8,638 bases of DNA, taken from the NCBI GenBank assembly GCA_024277695.1, contig JAJRUR010000284.1, forward strand, positions 1-8,638. The letters are read 5' to 3'. The position numbers and the translations under genes are program-made. The notes under the pieces are model-generated. The model was not told the DNA's origin, did not search any database, and worked only from the letters and a program-made list of their open reading frames with translations. How positions within the stretch are numbered: the first letter of the stretch is position 1; each line of letters starts with the position of its first letter. Positions 1-6,359 of this stretch are shown here, one piece after another. The stretch is from Bacteroidota bacterium (GTDB lineage Bacteria > Bacteroidota > Bacteroidia > Chitinophagales > Saprospiraceae).

Positions 1-18
1 CGTTAAATAACTTGCCAT
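1..18 (-). CDS. Possible first six codons of the next minus-strand gene
   Basis: An ATG at 18 opens a frame reading MASYLT to the window edge. It lies about 45-50 nt downstream of the predicted transcription start, a normal leader length. The start MASYLT resembles that of GreA transcription elongation factors, but six residues are not enough to name it. The call rests on the promoter upstream and on the absence of another gene here. Confidence 0.3.
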
Positions 19-69
19 TTGTATGAATTTATTACCAAATTAGATTAAATAATCGTGCATTAGCGGCTG

Positions 70-100
70 CAAAGGTAAGACTTTTTAAGTATAAAACACT
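70..100 (-). promoter_or_regulatory. Probable Bacteroidota-type promoter for the next minus-strand gene
   Basis: On the minus strand, TACCTTTG (77 down to 70) matches the Bacteroidota -7 consensus TAnnTTTG exactly, followed by CAGC. About 18 bases further upstream, TGTTTT (around 93-98) is only a weak match to the TTG/TTTG -33 box. Transcription would start near 62-66 and run out of the window on the left. The stretch lies outside any gene, after the last cox-operon gene, so it probably serves a separate downstream gene. Confidence 0.5.
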
Positions 101-161
101 ATGATATGCTTTAAAAAATATATTTAGTATGGCTGAAGCTATTTGATAAAAGCATTTGCAG

Positions 162-425
162 TTATACATCAGTATGCCTTGATCCTTTGTTTTTTCTCCA
201 CCAAATATAGGCGATCGTACCAAAGAGTATATAAGGACCGGACAGCATGTACAAAATTCCTATATTAAGACCTCGACCTGCCATTCCTCCCTCTCTTAGA
301 TTACCCTCAGCAGTCATCCGACACATGGGACACTGGGCTAGTATATCAGACGGCAATATATATGCCATAAGAAAAAATGTAAGTAGAGTTATCGTCATTA
401 AGCGGATGACAGTCTTCATTTTCAT
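162..425 (-). CDS. Small secreted/membrane protein with CPMCRM motif, end of the cox operon
   Basis: An 87-residue protein (85 if the second ATG at 419 is used). Residues 5-26 are hydrophobic and followed by DILA-Q, a good signal peptidase I site after A30; the -1 Gln argues against a lipobox. The mature protein would begin QCPMCRM, with C32, M34, C35 and M37, then a Gly-rich segment (GGMAGRGLN), one transmembrane helix (about 54-76) and a short basic tail. The Cys pair would face the periplasm. From memory, similar small proteins with a C-x-M-C motif and GLN.GILYL accompany cox genes in other Bacteroidota, but no function is known to me. CxMCxM could bind Cu(I) or act as a redox pair; either would fit oxidase assembly. 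It is the last gene before a 140-base non-coding stretch. Confidence 0.82.
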   Translation of the reverse strand: MKMKTVIRLMTITLLTFFLMAYILPSDILAQCPMCRMTAEGNLREGGMAGRGLNIGILYMLSGPYILFGTIAYIWWRKNKGSRHTDV

Positions 426-449
426 AAGTACAAAGATAAGGAGAATATA

Positions 450-986
450 CTAATAGCAGTCCATAAGCATCAAAAAACTCAGAGGCCCTGTAATGGCCAC
501 ATATAGCCAGATAGGAAAGACCCAACGCGCCATGCGTCTATGTGCGCTATATTGATGCGTATAGCCCTTTATGAAGGTAAATAATATAAAAGGAAGGCTA
601 ATACCTGCCAAAATGATATGTGAGACCAATAGGACAAAATATAGTGTTCTAGTCCATCCCATCTTACAGTATCGGACTTCTTCTGTCGTAAAATGATAGA
701 CTACATAGGATATCAAAAACATCAAGGAGAATAACATCGCTGTATAAATAGCTCGCCGGTGGTTAGGGACATTCTTCTTCTTGATATATATAATTGCTGC
801 GATAAGACAAACTGCAACGACAGTATTGCATATCGCGTGGAAAGCAGGCATCCAGGATGTATCCATACTGATGTCCAACTTGACGCGCCGCATAAGCCCG
901 ACCAGGCTATAGACAGCTATGGTGATCACTACTGCAAGGATGTTGAGTTGTTTGGCTAGTTTGAGATTTGGAATAGTTCGATGCAT
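450..986 (-). CDS. DUF420 family membrane protein (CtaM-like oxidase assembly factor)
   Basis: A 178-residue protein with five predicted helices (about 14-31, 49-69, 79-98, 114-138 and 155-173). Family marks are the spaced histidines H50 (FHAICN), H76 (NHRRAIYTAM), H98 (SYVVYHF), H123 (SHIILAGISLPF) and H149 (AHRRMARW), and the end PIWLYVAITGPLSFLMLM. In Firmicutes, members of this family (CtaM/YozB) are needed to make active haem-A oxidases, so a role in oxidase maturation, perhaps in haem a insertion, is likely here; the conserved histidines would suit haem or metal contact. That is inference from family and operon position. Its ATG overlaps the previous stop by one base, so translation is probably coupled. 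The TAG is 24 nt from the next gene. Confidence 0.88.
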   Translation of the reverse strand: MHRTIPNLKLAKQLNILAVVITIAVYSLVGLMRRVKLDISMDTSWMPAFHAICNTVVAVCLIAAIIYIKKKNVPNHRRAIYTAMLFSLMFLISYVVYHFTTEEVRYCKMGWTRTLYFVLLVSHIILAGISLPFILFTFIKGYTHQYSAHRRMARWVFPIWLYVAITGPLSFLMLMDCY

Positions 987-1573
987 TAGTCTTCCTTTGG
1001 TTCTTTCTTCCTGATGAGTTCAGCCTCTGCATGTTTTTTTAATGGCAACAAAATCGCTATGTGTCGGACAAGTTTTTGGATCTCTTGGGTATTTTTAGGA
1101 TCATATCTACCTCTGATCTGCTGTTGTTGATCCACTAAATGAAGCACTCCTTGATCAAAGCCATCCCGAGCATAACTGACAAACAAATCTTTTTGCATCT
1201 CCATATCATCCGTCTCCGGCAATTGCAAGTCCTTTGGCAGAACAAATAAAAACTTCATGACACTTTGCGAGCCAAACTGGTTTTGCAATTTTTTAAACAT
1301 GTCCCATTTTGTATTCAGATCATTTTGGTCTTTGATCGAAAACACCAAGACAACCGATTCTTCCGGTTTTTCATAATCACCACCAAGTGCATCTATTGAA
1401 TAGTCAGACCAGTTTATCTGCGCTTTGGGTTTTAGCTCGTCAAGTGCCTGTTTTCTATATTGATAGCCTTTGACTAGATAAAAATAAGATCCGATCGGTA
1501 GTCCAAAGAGCATCAGCATAATCAATACAACACGCCAACTGAACTTTTTTGAAGTTTTTTCTATACCATTCAT
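986..1573 (-). CDS. SCO1-like thioredoxin-fold membrane protein lacking all cysteines
   Basis: A 195-residue protein: one N-terminal helix (about 13-34), then a hydrophilic domain expected in the periplasm. The segment VVLVFS (74-79) looks like the core strand that in SCO proteins precedes CxxxC, and LHLVDQQQQIRGRYD (144-158) matches the SCO/thioredoxin strand-turn 'yLvDpdGkirgyyd'. It sits where Bacteroidota cox operons carry SCO1, the chaperone that delivers copper to CuA. However, the protein has no cysteine anywhere, and no His at the expected SCO ligand position (H145 lies too close to the strand Asp). It therefore cannot bind copper or do thiol chemistry in the known way; a structural assembly role is inference. 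I choose the ATG at 1573, which overlaps the coxD stop, over a TTG at 1576. Its TAA overlaps the next ATG (TAATG). The coding call is firm; the family call is moderate. Confidence 0.78.
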   Translation of the reverse strand: MNGIEKTSKKFSWRVVLIMLMLFGLPIGSYFYLVKGYQYRKQALDELKPKAQINWSDYSIDALGGDYEKPEESVVLVFSIKDQNDLNTKWDMFKKLQNQFGSQSVMKFLFVLPKDLQLPETDDMEMQKDLFVSYARDGFDQGVLHLVDQQQQIRGRYDPKNTQEIQKLVRHIAILLPLKKHAEAELIRKKEPKED

Positions 1574-2034
1574 CAATGCTTGGGCTCATGCACATCTAGC
1601 GGTAGTTCTAGTTCGTCTGATGCTTTTGTCGGAGATTCGCCCACAGGATATATTGTGGGTAGTTTTTGTTCTTCGGTAGTATGGCTTTTATATTCTGCTC
1701 TTGCATTGCCCCAAGCAGACCCCTCATTAAAGAAAGCAATAATAGCCCAGATGAGAAGTCCCATAGGCAGCAAAACCGACCATCTCAGCCCGGGTGTCTC
1801 GTACTTCATATGCATAAACTCATAGATAATAAAATACGCTTTATACAACGAAAAAAGAATAAGCGCTAGGCCCACTAAAATCAAGAACCATTTATAGTTG
1901 GTCAGTCCTTTTAGAAAACCAATATGTCCTTTTCCAGCTAGTGAAATCAACACTTCGATCAGCGTCACCGCAGCCAATAGCTTTAGTCCGAAATAAACCC
2001 GTTTTATTGAATCTTCATATGATAAATTACCCAT
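1573..2034 (-). CDS. coxD: Cytochrome c oxidase subunit IV, prokaryotic type
   Basis: A 153-residue small membrane subunit of the oxidase. Three helices are visible at about residues 15-34, 47-71 and 84-102. FMHMKYE (73-79), at the end of the second helix, is the hallmark of bacterial subunit IV, and position after the subunit III genes agrees. The C-terminal 50 residues form a hydrophilic, mostly acidic tail that is longer than in many small subunit IV proteins; I see no domain in it. The family stabilises the complex and has no cofactor. The ATG at 2034 follows a 43-nt A-rich gap after the long coxC, the widest gap in the operon, and the TGA shares one base with the ATG of the next gene (TGATG). 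Confidence 0.87.
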   Translation of the reverse strand: MGNLSYEDSIKRVYFGLKLLAAVTLIEVLISLAGKGHIGFLKGLTNYKWFLILVGLALILFSLYKAYFIIYEFMHMKYETPGLRWSVLLPMGLLIWAIIAFFNEGSAWGNARAEYKSHTTEEQKLPTIYPVGESPTKASDELELPLDVHEPKH

Positions 2035-2077
2035 ATTATTGTTTTTTAATTCCTTTTTTGATTAGTAATATATTGGT

Positions 2078-3025
2078 TTATAATAGGTAAAAGGCTAAAA
2101 ATACAAATACCCATACCAAATCTACAAAGTGCCAATAGAGTCCCATTTTTTCGACCATTTCATGTCCGTTTTTTCGCTTCATATAGAGTCCGCTGGCTAC
2201 ATTGATGCAGATGATGATCAAAAAGATAACACCCGTAAAGACGTGAAATCCATGAAATCCTGTAATGAAGAAAAACAAAGCTCCGAAGGCTTTTGGTCCA
2301 AAGGCCTGTGATTTGACAACACCATCAGCAGTTTTGTACTTTCTATGGATAAATCCTTTATCATCTACTACAGCACCCGGATAGTTTCCGGCTTTGTGAT
2401 AAGGACTGGCATGTCCTGTATCATCACCATGTCCGGCACCTATTTTATGTAACAAATAGCCCTCTCCAGCTTCAAATGTTTCTGAACTCAAAGTGCCATC
2501 TTCATTAAGATAAGTACCGCTTTCAGTATATGTACCGAATGGATCAGTCGTGATGGTCATATGTTCTTTTCCTATAAGATTAGCCCACTCCCAAGCCTGA
2601 CAGCCAAGGAATCCAAGACCTCCTATAATCGTGAGAATCATCCAGAACACTACTCCATTTTTATTCTCTCTATGACCCTCTTGTACCGCCCTGACCATAG
2701 TGACAGAGCTAGCTATGAGTAGAAAAGACATGAATGTGACAAAAATCAATGGAGCCTTACCTCCAAAGATAGGTAGATTGTGAATACCAAAAGGAGCAGT
2801 ACTAAAGACAAAATCCGGTACAGGCCAAGAAGGACTCGAAAAGCGCAATGCCCCGTATGCAATCAAAAAACTGGCAAAAGTAAAAGCATCTGATAGCAAA
2901 AAGTACCATATCATGATCTTACCATAGCTGGTCTTAAAAGGAGACTTTGCTCCTGCCCAATTTGACTCAGAAGCATTATAATCCCCTGCTCCGTGTGCTG
3001 AATGTGTTAATGTATCTACAGACAT
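2078..3025 (-). CDS. coxC: Cytochrome c oxidase subunit III, long paralogue with periplasmic insert
   Basis: A 315-residue subunit III, closer to the canonical sequence than its upstream partner. Five helices lie near residues 36-58, 91-112, 124-147, 247-278 and 293-314. LLSDAFTFASFLIAY (43-57), QAWEW (143-147), FFITGFHGFHVFTG (252-265) and LYWHFVDLVWVFVFLAFYLL (C-terminal end) are strong family signatures. Between the third and fourth helices is a hydrophilic insert of about 95 residues (152-246), Gly/Asp/His rich (KIGAGHGDDTGHASPYHKAG), where canonical proteins have a loop of roughly ten residues. By homology this loop faces the periplasm. Together with the short copy it probably forms the subunit III layer of one enzyme, although the copies could serve alternatively. 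It is 5 nt after the first coxC and 43 nt before coxD. Confidence 0.95.
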   Translation of the reverse strand: MSVDTLTHSAHGAGDYNASESNWAGAKSPFKTSYGKIMIWYFLLSDAFTFASFLIAYGALRFSSPSWPVPDFVFSTAPFGIHNLPIFGGKAPLIFVTFMSFLLIASSVTMVRAVQEGHRENKNGVVFWMILTIIGGLGFLGCQAWEWANLIGKEHMTITTDPFGTYTESGTYLNEDGTLSSETFEAGEGYLLHKIGAGHGDDTGHASPYHKAGNYPGAVVDDKGFIHRKYKTADGVVKSQAFGPKAFGALFFFITGFHGFHVFTGVIFLIIICINVASGLYMKRKNGHEMVEKMGLYWHFVDLVWVFVFLAFYLL

Positions 3026-3030
3026 TTATA

Positions 3031-3597
3031 TCATCGTTGAATGATTAAAAAAAATAACAAGTATAACCAAAGCACTCCTACAAAATGCCAATATTGTGTA
3101 GTGAGTGCAAATCTCTTCTTTCGAACGTTGTGCAATTCAAATTTTAAACTGAAGGCATGAAATACAGCCACGCCGAGTGCACCAATTCCCCCTAAGACAT
3201 GCAGTACATGCAAGCCCGATATCATATAAACAAAAGAGCCCGCAGGGTTGCCGGTAAAGCGAATACCCCAAGCAGTCAACTGCTGCCATCCCAGTACTTG
3301 AAAAACTATAAACAATAAGCCGAAAATCAGACTCAAAACCAAAAACCACCTATATTTCTCAACACTTCGCTGCTTATTATAATTTTGATAGGAGAAATGA
3401 AGAAAAATACTACTAAGTATAATGGTGAGGGTACTGAAATAAAACCATTTGGGGATGGGAAAGACAAGCCAATTTCCGGCTGCCTGTCGCACGAGATAAG
3501 CACTCGTCAAAGCGACAAACATCATGATCATACTCGCCATCGCCAAATATAATGCAAACAGTTGTGGATGTATTTTATGTTTTTCTCTTGCCATCAT
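3031..3597 (-). CDS. coxC: Cytochrome c oxidase subunit III, short paralogue
   Basis: A 188-residue, five-helix member of the subunit III family, first of two tandem copies. It lacks the first two helices of mitochondrial subunit III, as is usual for Bacteroidota. Helices lie near residues 13-36, 49-68, 82-104, 121-147 and 165-186. The motif SGLHVLHVLGG (127-137, H130 and H133) matches the TGFHGLHV helix of canonical subunit III, and YWHFVGVLWLYLLF (169-182) matches its last helix. The loop before the His motif is short, unlike the second copy, and the family Glu of the preceding helix is missing (GWQQLTAWG). The role is structural: it supports subunit I and its proton uptake. The start is ATG at 3597, with a second ATG directly after it (3594); either is possible. 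It lies 1 nt after ctaB and 5 nt before the second coxC. Confidence 0.92.
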   Translation of the reverse strand: MMAREKHKIHPQLFALYLAMASMIMMFVALTSAYLVRQAAGNWLVFPIPKWFYFSTLTIILSSIFLHFSYQNYNKQRSVEKYRWFLVLSLIFGLLFIVFQVLGWQQLTAWGIRFTGNPAGSFVYMISGLHVLHVLGGIGALGVAVFHAFSLKFELHNVRKKRFALTTQYWHFVGVLWLYLLFFLIIQR

Positions 3598-3598
3598 A

Positions 3599-4480
3599 CT
3601 ACATCACATCTAATAAAAAAACCAATAAAGACATCGGCATAAACATCAAAGATGCTAACATGAGATGCAGGGCTGTTCGCCTACTCTGCTTACGCCAAAA
3701 ATTAAGTGAAAACAATAAGAACAAAATACTGACTAGAATCAATATGATACCCACTATTGGTGAGACGATGACTCCGGAGTAGGCTATCCATATAGCCATA
3801 CATAATATAGCTGTGCAATAAACTACACTATGCCAGCTCACTTGAGGGTGGAGTTTACCGTCCTTGGTGGGTAAGAGGCGGAATCCCGCTTTTTGATAGT
3901 CTTCAAATCCCAAGTATCCGATAGCCCAAAAGTGGGGAAACTGCCACAAATACTGCAACAAAAACAAATAGATGGCCGTTTCTGAAATGGACCCGGTTGC
4001 AGCTACCCATCCTATCAATACCGGTACTGCACCAGGCAGGGCACCTACAGGCACTGCAAGCGGACTCAACCTTTTGAGGGGGGTATAGATAAAAGCATAT
4101 GCAACTAAAGAAATAGAGCCCAAAATACCACAAAGTGGATGAATCAAAGATAAAAGGATCAGTCCCAAGATACTCGACACTCCCGCCAAAATTACTCCAT
4201 TTGCTACATGCATCCGACCGGCAGCTATCGGTCTGATCATAGTACGCTTCATCAATTTGTCATAGTCACGCTCTAGGATCTCATTAAGTATATTGCTTCC
4301 GGCAGTTAGGCTAAATCCTCCCAATACTAACAAGATCAGCACTTCCCAATCAGGTCGAAGGGACATAGCGATCAAATATCCCAATACAGCAGTCAAAACT
4401 ACCATAACAGATAGTTTAAACTTGACCAATAAGGCCAAATCTTTTAACAAGCTATATGTAACATCTTTGGTTCTGTACAT
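3599..4480 (-). CDS. ctaB: Protohaem IX farnesyltransferase (haem O synthase)
   Basis: Polytopic UbiA-family prenyltransferase that adds farnesyl to haem B to make haem O, the precursor of the haem A used by CoxA. With the ATG at 4480 the protein has 293 residues, normal for the family. An in-frame ATG at 4603 would add 41 residues, but these lie inside the coxA 3' end and read as its antiphase sequence, so I reject it. Motifs: the first Asp-rich site at residues 66-80 (NEILERDYDKLMKRT, with Glu in place of the first Asp, a form I recall from other Bacteroidota), RPIAAGRM (83-90), YTPLKR (132-137) and WQFPHFWAIGY followed by DYQKAGFRLLP (179-204). Eight to nine helices are visible. It starts 4 nt after the coxA stop and ends 1 nt before the next start, so translation is probably coupled. 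Confidence 0.96.
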   Translation of the reverse strand: MYRTKDVTYSLLKDLALLVKFKLSVMVVLTAVLGYLIAMSLRPDWEVLILLVLGGFSLTAGSNILNEILERDYDKLMKRTMIRPIAAGRMHVANGVILAGVSSILGLILLSLIHPLCGILGSISLVAYAFIYTPLKRLSPLAVPVGALPGAVPVLIGWVAATGSISETAIYLFLLQYLWQFPHFWAIGYLGFEDYQKAGFRLLPTKDGKLHPQVSWHSVVYCTAILCMAIWIAYSGVIVSPIVGIILILVSILFLLFSLNFWRKQSRRTALHLMLASLMFMPMSLLVFLLDVM

Positions 4481-4484
4481 TGTT

Positions 4485-6329
4485 TTAATGCATTTCTTCT
4501 CCTTCGCGTGGTGGTATATATTGTGGTACAAACTCCCGTTCGTCTTTATTATAATCGTATGCCCAACGTTCAACAGTCGGAATTTTACCGGGCCAGTTGC
4601 CATGTACAGGCTCTATCGGTGTTGACCATTCTAAGGTCGTAGCATTCCATGGATTTCTTGATTTGACTTTTTTGCCTTTCCAAATGCTATAGAAAAAGTT
4701 AATTACAAAAATCATTTGAGCTATAAAAGTAATGATTGCTGCCACTGTAATAAACTGATTGATCCCGTCAAAGTGCCTAAAGGTTTCGAAAGAGTCAAAA
4801 GTATAGTACCGTCTAGGTACTCCCGCCAAACCGATATAATGCATAGGCCAAAAAACACAGTATGCGCCGATCATCGTAACCCAAAAATGGATCTTACCCA
4901 GTGTATCATTCATAAAGCGCCCATACATCTTTGGAAACCAGTGATATACTCCGGCAAACATACCAAAAAACGCTGCTACTCCCATCACTATATGAAAGTG
5001 TGCCACTACAAAATAGGTATCATGCATCTGTATATCTATAGCAGAGTTTCCTAAAAAGATACCTGTCAAACCTCCGGAGATAAACATCGATACAAATCCG
5101 ATAGCAAATAACAACGGAACAGTAAGTTTGAAATTTCCTCCGTAAAGAGTTGTTAGCCAGTTAAAAACTTTTACAGCAGAAGGGACTGCAATCATCAGCG
5201 TAAAGACCACAAAGAAATTTGAGATGAACGGATTGAGTCCTGACATAAACATATGATGCGCCCATACTATAAAGGACAAAAAACCAATAGCAATCATAGA
5301 AGCTACCATAGCACGATATCCAAAGATCGGCTTACGAGCATGTACTGACATCACCTCAGACACCAATCCCATGGCAGGAAGGATAATGATATATACTTCC
5401 GGGTGACCCAAGAACCAAAATAAGTGCTGAAATAAAATAGGACTTCCTCCCACATGTTCCAATGCTTGTCCTCCTACAAAAACATCACTTAGGTAAAAAC
5501 TTGTGCCCAAACTTCTGTCCATTATCAACAATAAAAAACCACCTACCAACACAGGAAAAGACAACAGCCCCAATATGGCTGTAAGGAAAAATGCCCAAAT
5601 CGTCAAGGGCAATCTCCACATAGTCATCCCTTTAGTACGTAGGTTGAGTACAGTAGTGATGTAATTAATACCTCCTAATAACACCGATACAACAAATAGC
5701 GTAAGACTCACCAACCATAGCGTCATCCCTGCACCGGAACCAATCGAAGCTTGTGGAAGTGCACTTAATGGAGGATATGCAGTCCAACCTCCTGAAAAAG
5801 GACCGGTACTTACAAAAAGTGATATGAACATGACCAAACTCGCCAAAAAGAAAAACCAATAAGACATCATATTGAGCAATGGCGATGCCATATCTCGAGC
5901 TCCTACCTGAAGGGGTATTAAGAAATTGCTAAAAGTACCGCTTAGTCCGGCAGTCAATACAAAAAACACCAATATCGTTCCATGCATCGTCACCAAAGCA
6001 TAGTAAAACTCTTGAGACAAAGATCCGATACCTGCATCATTGACAATAATCCATTTGCCCAAAATCGGCTTGAGCCAAGTCAAACTTTCTTCCGGAAAAC
6101 CCAGTTGCATCCTAAAAATAAGCGACATTGCTGCAGCTATGACTGCCCAAAATATACCGGTGATCAAAAACTGCTTTGCTATAATCTTATGATCTAGACT
6201 AAACACATAAGTCGTAAAAAAATTGGATTGGTATTTGTCTCCATGATGATGCTCGTGAAAGTGATCATCAAATCCGTTTTCTTCTATGAACTTGTCGGGA
6301 TTATAAACAGGTATTTTTATTTCTGACAT
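4485..6329 (-). CDS. coxA: Cytochrome c oxidase subunit I (A1-type haem-copper oxidase)
   Basis: Catalytic subunit (614 residues) of the aa3-type oxidase. It reduces O2 to water at the haem a3-CuB site and pumps protons. All ligands are present: low-spin haem H116 (MHGT) and H446; haem a3 H444 (HDTYFVVAHFH); CuB H309, H358 and H359, with cross-linked Y313. E311 in GHPEVY marks the A1 subfamily. D-channel residues D146 and N153 (ARDMASPLLN) and K-channel K387 (PSAVKVF) are kept; S384 sits where many A1 enzymes have Thr. R506/R507 are the propionate arginines. About twelve helices span residues 50-550. The N-terminus has a His-rich cytoplasmic stretch (residues 21-31). The ATG at 6329 gives the expected N-terminus and lies 30 nt after coxB. 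ctaB follows after 4 nt. Confidence 0.98.
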   Translation of the reverse strand: MSEIKIPVYNPDKFIEENGFDDHFHEHHHGDKYQSNFFTTYVFSLDHKIIAKQFLITGIFWAVIAAAMSLIFRMQLGFPEESLTWLKPILGKWIIVNDAGIGSLSQEFYYALVTMHGTILVFFVLTAGLSGTFSNFLIPLQVGARDMASPLLNMMSYWFFFLASLVMFISLFVSTGPFSGGWTAYPPLSALPQASIGSGAGMTLWLVSLTLFVVSVLLGGINYITTVLNLRTKGMTMWRLPLTIWAFFLTAILGLLSFPVLVGGFLLLIMDRSLGTSFYLSDVFVGGQALEHVGGSPILFQHLFWFLGHPEVYIIILPAMGLVSEVMSVHARKPIFGYRAMVASMIAIGFLSFIVWAHHMFMSGLNPFISNFFVVFTLMIAVPSAVKVFNWLTTLYGGNFKLTVPLLFAIGFVSMFISGGLTGIFLGNSAIDIQMHDTYFVVAHFHIVMGVAAFFGMFAGVYHWFPKMYGRFMNDTLGKIHFWVTMIGAYCVFWPMHYIGLAGVPRRYYTFDSFETFRHFDGINQFITVAAIITFIAQMIFVINFFYSIWKGKKVKSRNPWNATTLEWSTPIEPVHGNWPGKIPTVERWAYDYNKDEREFVPQYIPPREGEEMH

Positions 6330-6359
6330 GTTATATCGTTTTTTACCTTGTATTTTTTA

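Noticed and set aside
106..155. Inverted repeat ATGCTTT/AAAGCAT as a terminator for the cox operon
   Set aside because: Only 7 bp with a 36-nt loop and no U-tract directly after the stem on the minus strand; too weak to call.
32..223. Minus-strand 63-codon frame overlapping the end of the CPMC gene
   Set aside because: It overlaps the better-supported CPMC gene in another frame and spans the probable promoter; no domain or signal sequence.
431..438. TATCTTTG on the minus strand just before the CPMC gene as an internal promoter
   Set aside because: It matches TAnnTTTG, but it lies 5 nt from the ATG, no -33 element is visible, and the operon context does not need it.
1574..1576. TTG as start of the SCO-like gene
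   Set aside because: The next codon is ATG at 1573, which overlaps the coxD stop as TGATG; the TTG adds only one residue.
3601..4480. Glu in place of the first Asp in the CtaB active-site motif as a sign of inactivity
   Set aside because: The acidic character is kept, the remaining motifs are intact, and I recall the same ExDYD form in other Bacteroidota homologues, so it is probably lineage-typical.
4481..4603. N-terminal extension of ctaB to the in-frame ATG at 4603
   Set aside because: It would overlap the coxA 3' end by 119 bases. The added 41 residues do not resemble the family N-terminus, and the ATG at 4480 gives the normal length and a 4-nt gap.
4716..5054. Plus-strand open frame of 112 codons inside coxA, and other plus-strand frames across the window
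   Set aside because: They lie opposite well-supported genes, have no family features and read as antisense shadows.
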